In this document: piece by piece, positions 11,725 through 23,079 of the stretch
Layout: each line of letters starts with the position of its first letter
Numbering within the stretch: position 1 is the stretch's first letter
Source: Macropodus opercularis
Taxonomy: Eukaryota > Chordata > Actinopteri > Anabantiformes > Osphronemidae
NCBI GenBank assembly: GCA_030770545.1
Contig: CM061100.1
Location: 11,152,501-11,216,500 of the forward strand
Direction: 5' to 3'
DNA length: 64,000 nucleotides
Notes under the pieces: generated by a model
The model's input: the letters and a program-made list of their open reading frames with translations, nothing else
Told to the model about the DNA's origin: nothing
Databases searched by the model: none
Made by a program: the position numbers and the translations under genes

Positions 11725-13906
11725 AATGCTTCATTCAGATAATCTTTAATGACAAAGTGTTTATCAATTTCTTCAATGTAGTGGGGAAATGAAAATGAAA
11801 GCAAATGTATCATTACAATAACTATTAGACCACTGCAGAGGGTCACCTCTTACCTACATTCAGGCCCTGCCATCAACAACTTTTTTTCACACTTTTCAAA
11901 CTCGATCCATGTCAAACTAAACTCTGATCTGTGCGTTCACAATCTTCCTTTAACACTGAGGAAAAAAAAGTCAAAACTAAAGAAAAGGGGAAAAAAAAGA
12001 CAATCCACAATATTACGTTCAAATGCTGTAAGTACAAACACAGGCACAGACTTGGATGGCGCACAAGAAAACAGTACCCCTGTGGCTAAAACTGAGGTCT
12101 CTCGAGTGTGTGTTCATTGCTGGTAGTTGTAGCTGAATCTAGTATAAGGGTTTACAAATGAGTGAGTTTCTCTGTTGGGTCCATCTTCCAAGTGTTGACT
12201 TGACTCTTAGTGTCAGATATATGGTGGTGCATGTTTCATTTAGTGGCAACATATTGTTCACCAAAGATTGTTAAAATATGTCAAACAAATAGCATGTATT
12301 TGAAGGACCCATTTGTTTGAAAGGCTACTAGTGGACTTAAGGTCAAATCCAAAGTTGCCTTAACACACACACATCACATCTCTAGCAGGCACATTGCTCT
12401 GCACAAAATGTGTTAAGATGCAAGACTGTAAAGACTGAGTCAGAGACATTGTTACTGAAGTGCTAATTTCTAAAACTACGTCTGATGACAGTTCTCGCTC
12501 CAACCTCAGAGATACTGCAATGGAGTTGATATCTGGTATAAAAATTCTTAATCATGCTTCAAATACACAACCTTAGAGAATATGCTCACCTGTGTTTAAA
12601 CTATCCACCCTTCACCTGTCATTGAAGAAAGAGAGACAAATAGAAAAATGACCATCCGGCTCAAATTCAGCGAAGCACAAGAGTCAGTTCCCATTTCCGC
12701 TTGCTTTGTTTGGAAATTTTGGCAAACGAGATGGAGTGTTAGGATGCAGGGCAGGCAACAGAAATGTTTCCTTAGTAATAACGACTCTAACAACTCTCTT
12801 GAAAGTAAACAGTCACAAATTAACGTTTTCATTTTTAAATAAAATTAGTCAAACACTTTGGCCTTTGTCTGCTTCACTTGTGGTTTTAAGCTTTTCTGAT
12901 TACCTAACACTATGCACGGTACTGACTGGTCAGGACTTCACAAGCTTAACGGTGCAATATGGAAGGACAGTTTGGAAACATAACTGAACCTTTCTGGACC
13001 ATATTGTGCCGGTATCCAAAACCTAACCACATAATACTACTGGAAGAAAAAATACTGTTTGTGTACACACCACTGCCTGCTGGCACCACACATCATTAAC
13101 ACCTAATTTCCAGTTATTGCCACTTAGTAAATTATTCTTTCATCTGCACATTTTGATTGCTTTTTATTACTAGTTCAAGTCACAAACATCTCACTCTTCT
13201 GGCAGCCAAGACCCTCCCGCAGTGCAATTTCTGAGCGCTTGTGATTTGAAAAGCCACAAAAGGCAAGTCCTTTCATCATTGCATCACCACTAACAAACGC
13301 TGTTGTAAAATAAATAAATAATGACATTAGCTAGAAGATGATGAACAGAATGGCTACTTTCAAAAAAGCATAATCACATTTTTTTAGTTTGTGTATCTGA
13401 CTCCAAATTTGAATTTGGGTGTTGGCCTACTCATGTAAGTGGCACAATTTGTTATCGGTTCTGAAACTGGACAGTCCTCACTCATTGTCTGATTTTCAAA
13501 GGGCACTAGGAGAGTGTGTGTGTAGTAGAGGAATTTGGTTTAATGCTGTGCACTCTTCTGGAAAACCTAGCCTGTATAAACAAGTGAGCCCCATTGAAAA
13601 AAGAAAATATGACCTTATTCATTCTTTGAAAAGCTTATACAAATGAGTGAAAGATATAAGGAGAGAGGAAATATCTACAGCGGTTCAAAGAGAAGAAGAA
13701 AATGATCAAGAAAAAAATGTAAAAGAGGGAAAACAGAGGAAAGAGCAGATACATTTCTCCTGAGAACAAGTCATATCTCAGGGACAAGGAGGGGAAGCAG
13801 GGGCAGGCAGGACAGAGGGAGGGGCAGATAGGCCCCTTGTCACAACAGCAAAACTTTCTTCAACAAGTCATGGCCACTTCTCAGGCACTTTTCTTCATTT
13901 TCTGGC
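11725..13906 (-). other. bnip3l: bnip3l 3'UTR region (end not resolved)
   Basis: The 2.2 kb downstream of the bnip3l stop is AT-rich, non-coding and without repeats that I recognise, consistent with the long 3'UTR of this gene in other vertebrates. Candidate minus-strand poly(A) signals are AATAAA at 13168-13163 and ATTAAA at about 11748-11743. Which is used cannot be told from sequence. The frames at 12596-12987 and 11296-11655 are chance frames. Confidence 0.45.
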
Positions 13907-16900
13907 TCAGAAAGAGCTGGCTGGCGGCGTGGTCAACCTTTTTCCGATGTAGACTCTGGGAAGACAAGCAGACAAACTTCAATCATTGTAGCATATGAAT
14001 TTCACTAGTAAAAGTCATTTGAGCATTTCTCTTAAAGGTTTTAAGTGAATTCAGTGAAGAGACAGTTCGACTTCAAAGAATTGACAGTGCACAAGGTGTT
14101 GTGACATTTCTATCACGTGACTGATGCTGCTTCAATATCCTTCTGCATAAACTAACCAAGCTTCACCCTCCCCCCAAACAGAGCAGAGTATTTTCCAGTG
14201 AGCAAGGAAATGTCCAACACCAATAATTACCTGCCATTTCCTACTAACTGCAACTATGTTTCTACAGAGAGCCACCAAATGAAATACAGCTTTCATAAAT
14301 GATGTTAGGCACAATGCTTTTCCAGCTTTAATATGTCAAATGTCTGCTGCCTGACTGCAAGTTGCTATGAGGTTTACCAGACTGTTATGGCTTTCAGCTG
14401 GAAAGATGATACAGGACAAAAAAAATTTTAAAAAATCATCACAATACAAGCAAACTGTAATTCATAATGAAAAGCACCGTCTATTTCATAATTTCTCTCT
14501 AAAATCTGTCTATGTTGTGTCATTTAGTATTGCAGTGTTTGCCTTTAAAAACATAACCCTTGTGCCTTCGAGGATGTTAAAAGAAAAACAGGGGGCGCTC
14601 AAAGCTCAAAAACCACACAAGGGTCGGATAAAACAGCCGCAGACAGACAATAAATCACAACACACTTTATCTAGATGAACGGTTGGATGAATTTGTTCAT
14701 CAGAAGACCCACACGTGTTCATTGCTTGGATGTAACACCCACAAAGGCTGTTTTAGCCAACACTTTGTTGTGTTTTTGAGCTTTGAGCGCCACCTAGTTT
14801 ACAGTGGGGTCGTTTTGACCCCTCGAAGGCTGCACGAGGGTTAAGCAGATAACATAACTACGGTTTTGTAAATTTGTGTTGGAAATTTTGTAAGGACCAA
14901 CAGGACTATTGATTCTCAATATGCTACTCCTGCATCTGGATAAAACCAGTGTCAATGGAAAACGAACAATTCGCAGATGTAATAAAACTGACACTGAGTA
15001 AAAACCAGTATGAACTGAACTACTCAATTAGTATGGCTCTAGACTGAAATAAAAAACTCATCTGATACTCTTAAACCCTTGCACTAGTGAAGGGGGAAGG
15101 GATGTCTGATAGTAAATACTTTTGAGTATCACTCAAAGACTGCTGTCTGAGGTATCAAACGGTGGCATTATGTGATTGAGGAGCTGGGATTATTGGAACA
15201 TTTGTGATTAGATACAGAAGAGTGCTCCTGGGAGCGTTGGAGTTCACTGACAACAGGTGTGCAGCTTATCAGTCACCAGCTGCTCTGCTAGTTTTTCAGG
15301 CAGGGATACAGCTGACTCTGGTTTGTAACTAAGTAGCTCCACCTGCTGGCGTGTTGAAACAATTCTAAAGTATTCCAAAGAATTTTAAAACTAACTATAT
15401 GCTGACTATTCTTTGATTAAATTAGACAAATTACATTCCGTCTTGCTTTGAAAGGTTTTAACAGTGGTGTCTGTTTCTTACCCCAACCCCAGAGCAAGGA
15501 TGTGTGATAGCAGCAGCGACGGGATGAAGACTTTCAGGAAGTCAGCGGAGAAGATGCCTCCTTTCTTCATGGCTCCGGTCTTTCTCATGCTGAGTGTTAC
15601 TGAGCGTCGAGGATGGCGGAAATGAAACTCCCTGCAAAAAACCACAGATGTTTCAGACACGATCAAGTTGAATATAACACTAAACATTCAAGTCACCATT
15701 ATAAAGCAAATATCACCTTGTAAGTTTTTCTCATTGTTTTAAAAATGTTAAATTGAAGTTGCTTACAGTTCATTTCCTTACAGTCATTTGATTAAGGTCA
15801 TATTTTAGCTGTTCAAAGAACAGCTACATCATCTGCCAGTTCTGTTATAGTGGTGGTAGGGATTGGTAAGAAAATCTCTTTCTTTTATAGACATTAGGCT
15901 ATATATGCTGTGAGCATGTTTTTAGGTAACCTGGTTGACATTTACTATTTTTATTTGAAAATAATGCATTACATAAAGTTAGCAGGTGCTTATAGCATTT
16001 CAACTCAAATACCTCACTCCCACCATCACGGTATATGTAAATAAATAAATTCGCAAATATGTAGGCAAGACATCAATCTATCCTTTGTATGCATTTATCA
16101 CTGAAATGTTTCCTCAGTTCTAGAAGGAAAAAATAGCTGATTGAGTATAAGAACACCTCGTGAACTCTGTTTTTAGTAGATAGTAAATGACCCACTTTCA
16201 ATTTCCTGGTATGTAAAAGAGTTTTTCTAATAAATGGTTGAATCACCTTTGGCAGCATTAACTTGTGGGATGGATGTGGACTAAACGTGTGCAGTATTTA
16301 GGAGGAACTTCAAACCATTCTTCCTCCCAGAATTGCTTCTGTTGCACTAGGTTCTGAGCATGAGTTGTTTGGTGTGACAACATTCCTCAACAGCTTCAAC
16401 AGAATCACTGCACAGGGCTGATTTTAAGTCACTGAAGTAACTTCTTGACATTCAGGGTAATTCAACTTGAATATATACTATGCTATTGCTTCCTCCATGA
16501 TTGTGGGTTATCCAAAGCAGTGAGAGCCCCCAAATCAATGCTTTCTTTACTCTACTACTGTATGAATTATGTTTTTATTTTGGTTTGCCGTTTCTTTCTT
16601 TTTTTTTTTTCGTTAAGAACTATTTGATCTAGGCTTCATTCATTCATCTTCTACCGCTTCTTCTTAGCGGGTGTGCTGGAGCCTACCTATGGAAGACAGG
16701 CAGGGTACACCCTGGACAGGTCGCCAGTCCAACGCAGGGCCACACATATTGATGCACAACCAGTCACACGCACACACTCACACCTACGGGGCAATTTAGA
16801 TTTTCCAAGTAGACTGTCTTTTGTTCCGGAGACCCCGGAACCCAAATAGAACATGCAAACTCCACACAGAAGAGCCCCTGGTCGGGAATGGAACCCTGGA

Positions 16901-19900
16901 CCGTCTCGCTGTGAGGCAACAATGCTATCCACCACACCACCGTTGCCGCCTGATCTAGGCTTCATGAATCCAAAAAAACATGTTAAGCACACCCTACAAC
17001 ACGAAAAATCGAATAATTTTACAAATCTATTAACCGTTAACTCTTCAAATCAGTGGCAAGTCAGTGCTTTCATTTCATGGAGAGTTCCTGCCTATTGGTG
17101 GATTAGTCAAATGTTTTGCTTTAATGACTAAACAGACAAGCAGTTGTGTGTACAACCGCCTTAGGAGTATTACACTGGTGTTCACTGAGTTGAGACTTAC
17201 TTTGGAGGAATGTTTTCCGGTCGACTAGACCAGTCAGCAACCCAATCTGCGTCCTTCATCAAGATGTCCATATCCCTCTCCTTGTCCAAGATGTCCTCTT
17301 CTGACTAAATATACACAAAGAGGCAAATACATATGCATTTAATCTCGTTATTGAGGCTATGTGTAAATAACAATTTCAATACAATTGAGAAGCTTTGTTG
17401 TGCCGTGGTTACGTTCACAAATCATTCCTTGAAAAATACTATTTCTACAATGACCTGACATCAAACACAATGTAAAACAAAATAAATCATGACAATATAT
17501 GCTGTGTGAAAGGATCAAATCTACACTGGGTATAGCAGCAGTAACTACAGGCAGCAGCAGTTGTCATTCAGGAGCGTATGACCATCCTCATACAGTACTG
17601 TAGGACCAATAGACGAGGGTTGCCATGAGAACAGACTAACAGAGAATCTGACAGGTTCTTACTTGGCTGTCTCTTCTGCTGGTCACGTCCACATCAAAGA
17701 TGATCTGTCCGTCATCCTGGGGACTGTGGGGTCGAGGAGGGCTGTTGGAAGAGTCGAATTAAACAACATTCCATTGTGGACAATACTTGTCACTTGTCTG
17801 ATTGGCTGGGAAGTATGTGATCACATACCCAAAGCAACTCAGCCCAGGTGAACTACTTACCAACTACTAACTACTTAGCTATATTAACCAGAGGTATTTT
17901 TCATGAAAGACTAGTGGGACTGCGACTATACAAAAAAGGTTATAGCCACACATAACTGATCCCAGTAAGAAGAACAAACATTTACAAATTCTTCCTTCTC
18001 AAATTTGAAGAGCTCTAACCTTCCAAAGTTACATAATAAGTTTTAGGTATTTAACACCATATTTAGGAAGAAATGACAGCTGGAAGACACAAAATGCTTG
18101 GCCTACCAACCCAAAACGTGAAGTATTTCAACAGTATTTTATACAGGAAAAGTCCTACTGCTCCTGTAGTCATTTCTCAGAGGAACTGACGTGTGTGTCT
18201 TAGGATAATGTGTTTATTTTATTTACCCTCCTAATTAAACTCCTGGTGGAGTGTTGTTTGTGCTCCTCCTTATGTCAGGGCAGTTTGTTGGTACAGTGCT
18301 CTTGGCTCAAACGAACAAAAACACCCTCAGGTAACTCAATGACAGAAGCCTGCCAAGCTCTGATAAGTTCTGCTTTATCGCAGCCTCGAGCATTGCACAC
18401 AAGCACAAGATATGGCTGGGAGTTGAAAGGTCAGTATGTCTCTAGTTTGCTCAAATGAATGGGAAAATGCTCAGAAGCTCATCTGAATGGCAGCTGGAAA
18501 ATTCTAATCAAAGTGAATCAAATATTCAGACACAATACACAGTACTACTGGAGTATCATGCTGGGATTTTAAACTGGTAACAATGACAATGACTTGCTGA
18601 GAAAGGTTTCTAAACATCATAGCTCTAAAATCAGCAGTACTATATCTAAAACAAATTTCCTCAAATAAAGTGAAAGGCACAAAGAGCCACAGACAGAAAC
18701 CAACTTCACCATGACAGTTAAACAATTTCCTAATAGCAAGGTCAGAAATCAGGTTCTCATTGAAAATAGCACCATTTGAGTTCAAAGGACACTGATCTAC
18801 TCTTTCATCAGAGGAAAAAGTTTGAACTGAATAAAAAGATCCTCAAAGTAATTTTACCATTACCTATCACAAGAGGAGTTGCTGCGGCTTGATTCATGCT
18901 GGGCATCCAACAAAATTTTTTCCATGTCTCCGTTGTGGATCGAGGATGAGGACGGGACGTGCTCGAGTCCCCCCACCATAGCCTCTTCTTCCTCCACCTG
19001 AGGAAGGGGCAGAAGGCTTGTGGCAGGGCTGCTAGTAGAAGATGACTGGGTGGAACCAGCTGTACCTCTATTCATCTCCAACTCCACCCAGGACCCTGTT
19101 CAATGAAACAATCACCATTTAAGTAAATCAATAAACCAGTAGCAAACCATTCACACATTCATTTATTTTTCTAATGATGTCAAGATAGAATATCAGCCTG
19201 CTAAGAGAGAACGAGACTAAAGTCATGTGAATAAATAAAGAGGCAAACCTGACATGTACTAGTGAGCAGCTTTTTGCTTATATTTGCACAACAAAAGAGT
19301 GATTTACAATGTCCGTTTTCATTTTGATTACTCCTTGTAATCAACTTGTTACAACCTTGTTAAGGCTTGATTAATATGCTGATGTTCACTTTTCACTATG
19401 TTGGGCTTTTGATTATATACACACACCGACAACATATACAGAAACGTTGGATTTATTAAAAATAATAAAGACAATTCATTATGAATTATGACTTCCTATA
19501 GGCTTTTCATTGTATGAATGTTGATGTATTATTGCCCAACAGGAACAGATTAAACTTTTAATAACATTAATGACATAGAACAATGTGTCCAAATCTTTAT
19601 GCTTTTGCTGCTAAAAGGTGTTAAGATATTGGTTTTGAAATCGTTACTCAGGATAAACCTTGAACTTTAAACATAGTGACCCTACAATATTACAGAGTGG
19701 CAGATTTGTGACACGTTGACTGGGCTATGTCTGTCACAAATGTACTACTTGACTCATTGTAGAAAAAGAGTTAAAAGCAATCACTTAAGTCTTAAGTGTG
19801 AGGGATTACAAGATGAACAAACTTTAACCAACAGTCAAAAAAGTTCAAAATGTAAGATCCCTTGCTACTATGTGATGTAAGGGCACCAAATGTCTGTCTG

Positions 19901-21338
19901 TATATGTACTGTGGTTTACTGAAGACTTTGACTATGACATATGATGCTCTCCCTGTTTGTACCAAGCTCTGGCATGGACTGGCAGCTGAGAAGGCACAGC
20001 TAGGTGTCAAATATAAGGAGGGGCCGAACAGCTTGAGCATGCATTTAGAAAATGATGCTGGTTTAAAAGCTTACATAAAAACCTTGTCATGCAGCCTTCT
20101 AAGCAGGTCACGCCACCCCATAACAGTAATGTTAACATGAGCTTTCAGGAGAGTTACACTTCGCCGGCATCAGGCCAGTTATACCCCACAACCCAAACCG
20201 TGCATCACTCCACCTAAAAAGGCCTCATCTCAGCACTTGCACTCATCCATGCAGATTAGATCATAGTCTGTGAGCCAAGCTGCAGTCGACAACCCATTGT
20301 CTCCGCGCCGTGGGCTAAAACCACGTTGCTATGGCACTGACACATCTGAACATTCTGGACCCGGAGTGGTTATCAGCTGTTGAGTTGGTTTAGAGGTAGG
20401 ACACACAATGTGACCTCCTTCATACTGAGGTTCAGACAACTGATGGGGATATCCAAACGCTCCCTCTAACCCGAAAATCTGTGGTATTAGATTATTGATT
20501 GATTATTGACTGATTAGAAAATATTTATGACACTTGCCATTTATGGCACACAATGTTAGCCCTGGAAAAACACCAAAAACAATCAACAGACCTGACCTCT
20601 CCATCTTATAATTGCATTGTCTTATTCTTTATAAAACTCTTGTTTCAACATGACTGATTAGGTACATTTACATGTACAAAGGTACATTTATCTAGAATGA
20701 CATTAGCTAGTACAATGGATTACACCTTCACTGTTCTTCCCAAAGCAAATTTGTTTTTTGGTATTTATGCTAAACACACCACTGTTTAAGACAAATATTA
20801 AGGCAGGAAGACTTCAACAGAACGTCAAAACTTTGTCTGTAGTTAAGACACTTGTTATTTTTTCCATTGGCTGATGGTTATACAGTATAACATGGCATCT
20901 GTGGAGATTCTCAGTCATCCATGTGAAATTGTCTAAAGTCGAACATGGTGTTGAAAGTCACTCAACAAGGTTAGAACTTTACTGCCAATGACCAGCCAAA
21001 TGCTCTCAACTTGACTGCTCCACAGGCCATTTTAAAACATAATTAAAAAATAAGAAAACAATTGGGTGCCTCTAAATATTAAAGATGGCTTTCAAGTTTA
21101 GTTCCAGCGCAGGGTGTTGCTTTCAATCAATAGGCTTCTATGTTCCTACACTGCACTGTGATGTAACACCTCCCCCACATTGCTCACGTCCAAAACGTCT
21201 GTCCCCTTGTCACTGTGGCCATAAATAGCATGCCAAGTCATGGCTCCCCATACTGTGGCGAAAGTTTAACCACAACAGCTTTCTGAACAGGCCCCTGAGT
21301 GTCACAAGCTGTATTTAATAAACAAGGCTTTGTTTACG

Positions 21339-21415
<77 letters not shown>

Positions 21416-22125
21416 CTCATGTCCAAGCCTGCCCAGTTTCAATAACTGAATGTTCAGATGATATGATATTCATATTTATACACACAAATGTTGTGCAAGC
21501 AATGTTACTTGCAAAATTTAATTAGGTTACCGATCTACTTAAAAGGCAATGGCGATTACAAAAGGTACCATGAATCCTTCGACGTGGACTGAAATCGGAA
21601 TATTGATACAATTGAAAATAAAAAGATAAATGAGCGCACATACTTTAAATGTCTTCCTGGCTTCTGTAGTTCCTTGACAGTACAGTGAATAAAACTGGAA
21701 CGTATGTCCCATTTATGCCAATTCTGACATGATCTTCCATCTTGCCTTGTTGACAAGGCTATAGCCCGCCTCCACTCCTTCGTCTAAACAGCCGATTGGT
21801 TGAGGTGCCTGTCGCTCACATTTGTCCAACACCTCATTGGTACGTCCAATGTCAATAACCCAACGGAACATAGCGATCTCACTCCACCCCTTTCAATGTA
21901 GCTTCACAGCGAAAAAGATATGAACGGTGAAATGAAATTGCTTCTAAACGAGTGTCTCTCAGTAAACGTGCTACAAATAAGTCAGCCCCGTAGCCCGACA
22001 GCTGTCATAGCTAGAACACACACTGACAGGCTGTTCCAGTGCTACAGTTGCGAGCACTGCGTTAGCCTACCGTTTAGCCCGGAGTCTCCGTTGTTGTTAG
22101 AAGTAGCGTTAGCAGCGTTGGACAT
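13907..22125 (-). CDS. bnip3l: BCL2-interacting protein 3-like (BNIP3L/NIX), mitophagy receptor
   Basis: BNIP3L is a tail-anchored outer-mitochondrial-membrane protein that recruits Atg8-family proteins for mitophagy and modulates cell death. Coding exons (minus): 22125-22071, 19095-18864, 17741-17663, 17304-17201, 15631-15482, 13955-13907. All introns are GT-AG and the phases agree, giving 222 aa (human 219). Exon 1 encodes MSNAANATSNNNGDSGLN. The LC3-interacting motif WVEL is at residues 21-24. GLEHVPSSSSIHNGDMEK and ILLDAQHES in exon 2 are diagnostic of BNIP3L rather than BNIP3. The BH3-like segment DWVADWSSRPENIPPKEF is at about 142-159. The transmembrane helix is about 191-211, with the Ser-His pair (199-200) and glycines 205, 207 and 211 used for dimer packing. 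The tail is KRLTTPPASSF. The gene lies in tandem with ppp2r2a and dpysl2, as on human 8p21. Nothing appears broken. Confidence 0.96.
14557..14840. mobile_element. piggyBac-type foldback MITE (bnip3l intron 5)
   Basis: The right end reads CCTCGAAGGCTGCACGAGGG followed by TTAA (14841-14844). The left end reads CCCTTGTGCCTTCGAGG preceded by ATAA (14553-14556). The ends are therefore imperfect inverted repeats, and TTAA is the piggyBac target duplication, degenerate by one base on the left. Further inside, GCGCTCAAAGCTCAAAAAC (about 14595-14613) is mirrored by GTTTTTGAGCTTTGAGCGC (about 14773-14791), and AAAACAGCC by GGCTGTTTT. Most of the 284 bp can therefore fold back on itself. It has no coding capacity and is non-autonomous. 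It lies in the intron between bnip3l exons 5 and 6. Confidence 0.75.
16640..16950 (-). mobile_element. tRNA-headed SINE with perfect 15-bp target-site duplication (bnip3l intron 4)
   Basis: Read on the minus strand, the element starts GGCGGCAACGGTGGTG with an A-box-like TGGTGTGGTGGATAGC and a B-box-like GGGTTCCATTCCCG, the tRNA-derived head of a widespread fish SINE. Its body includes the common fish core around GGACAGGTCGCCAGTCC on the plus strand. It ends in a short ATGAATGAATGA tail. It is flanked by the identical 15-mer TGATCTAGGCTTCAT at 16625-16639 and 16951-16965, which shows target-primed insertion. The exact family name is not claimed. Confidence 0.8.
19096..22070 (-). other. bnip3l: bnip3l intron 1
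   Basis: A 3-kb intron between the short first coding exon and the LIR/PEST-like second exon. The left part is AT-rich and featureless. It holds the (TA)n tract, and its right end (about 21770-22070) is CpG-richer with three CCAAT/ATTGG motifs (21795-21799, 21836-21840, 21846-21850). No gene was recognised in it. Confidence 0.6.
21343..21413. repeat. (TA)n microsatellite
   Basis: About 35 uninterrupted TA units in bnip3l intron 1. This is a long AT dinucleotide tract likely to be polymorphic and prone to cruciform or replication slippage. Confidence 0.95.
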
Positions 22126-22340
22126 CGTCGTTCCTAGTGAGCAGTGCGGTTTGCATAAAAGGCTCAAGTCAGTGCAAAAAGGCGCAATACCTTATCTGCA
22201 CACATTCAGAAATGCGACCGACCCTAGCCACCCTGTCTCCCGCTTTTCGGTGAGCCGCTGGGTAACTAATGCTGCTGTTTGTTTTCGTCTGTTAGCTGAT
22301 GTGGAGGCAGCAACCGCGAGCTCTTCCCGGAGCGTGGTGA

Positions 22341-22348
22341 TGACGTCA
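22341..22348. promoter_or_regulatory. CRE palindrome (CREB/ATF site)
   Basis: TGACGTCA is a full consensus CRE in the proximal bnip3l promoter. It lies within about 220 bp of the ATG, a position typical of functional CREs. Confidence 0.55.
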
Positions 22349-22496
22349 TACCGCCTCGTTGATAACAAAAGAGGCCGGGGGACTCAAATTACATAACGAA
22401 TGCTCGGGAAAAAACAACAGTACAGGCTGCTATGAATTTTAGTATCTGGTATGAAGTCGAAGTGTATGATCTGGTATCTGGCGCTGGATCATTTTT

Positions 22497-22532
22497 CGCA
22501 CGTAGAAGTCGTGCGTGAGTGCACGTACACAG
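22497..22532. promoter_or_regulatory. Candidate hypoxia-response cluster upstream of bnip3l
   Basis: The stretch holds TACGTGCG (minus, 22504-22497), GCGTG (plus, 22513-22517) and GTACGTGC (minus, 22528-22521). A CACAG follows at 22528-22532, 10 bp after the plus-strand GCGTG, resembling the HIF-ancillary sequence spacing known from the EPO enhancer. Motifs are seen directly. Function is inferred from the known HIF control of the family. Confidence 0.4.
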
Positions 22533-22544
22533 GACGCCATTCAA

Positions 22545-23079
22545 GACATAAGGCTAATTAGTGTCCGTGGCTGATTTTCATTACTTAAGTCTGTAATAAT
22601 TAACATCTTGTGCTTATTTTTGCAGTTAAATATGCTAGTGTTAAAGAGGGAGTCAGAGGCTGGTTAATAATACAATACAATAATACAAGATGTTACCTTA
22701 TATTATTTTTATACATTGGATTTCAAAACTATGAACAACCACCAAATGGTAGGCAGTCTATGAACATACATATAAACATTGAAGTCATATTTCTTATCAG
22801 CTCACCTAGCTTTTCCTCTGAAAAACATTGCTGCTGCTGTCTACTAGTCTGTGGCATCTTGTTTTTGTTGACATGTAGAAGCAAGCTGTACAACGACATT
22901 TAAACCCATGCCTGTTCTTGAAAGCATAGGCAAAAATATGGTTAACAAACACCAAGTTTTAATTACAGATGCTGAGATTAATCAAGAGGTTAGAATTAGT
23001 GCCCCTGAAACTGCTACTTAATGTTCCATTGAATAAAATGGTTGGTTAGTGACAAGATCCTGGCAACGATCAGGCAATC
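22545..23079. other. Spacer between ppp2r2a 3' end and bnip3l promoter
   Basis: About 0.5 kb of AT-rich DNA separates the proposed ppp2r2a poly(A) site from the hypoxia-motif cluster of bnip3l. I see nothing else in it. The 97-aa frame at 22610-22903 has no recognisable content. Confidence 0.5.

Larger units (their letters stand above)
22126..22540 (-). promoter_or_regulatory. bnip3l: bnip3l 5'UTR and promoter region
   Basis: CpG-richer DNA upstream of the bnip3l start. It contains a perfect CRE palindrome TGACGTCA at 22341-22348, about 220 bp upstream of the ATG. It also contains a cluster of three HIF core motifs (RCGTG) at 22497-22528, followed by CACAG. BNIP3L is an established HIF target in mammals. 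That these particular motifs act is inference. The 158-aa frame on the opposite strand (21920-22396) is treated as a GC-driven chance frame. Confidence 0.55.

Noticed and set aside
16244..16460. Possible transposon fragment just left of the SINE
   Set aside because: Some words resemble fish dispersed repeats, but I found no ends, inverted repeats or duplication to support a call.
16687..16992. 101-aa minus-strand frame containing GNGGVVDSIVASQ
   Set aside because: It is a translation of the tRNA head of the SINE at 16640-16950, a typical repeat-derived false ORF.
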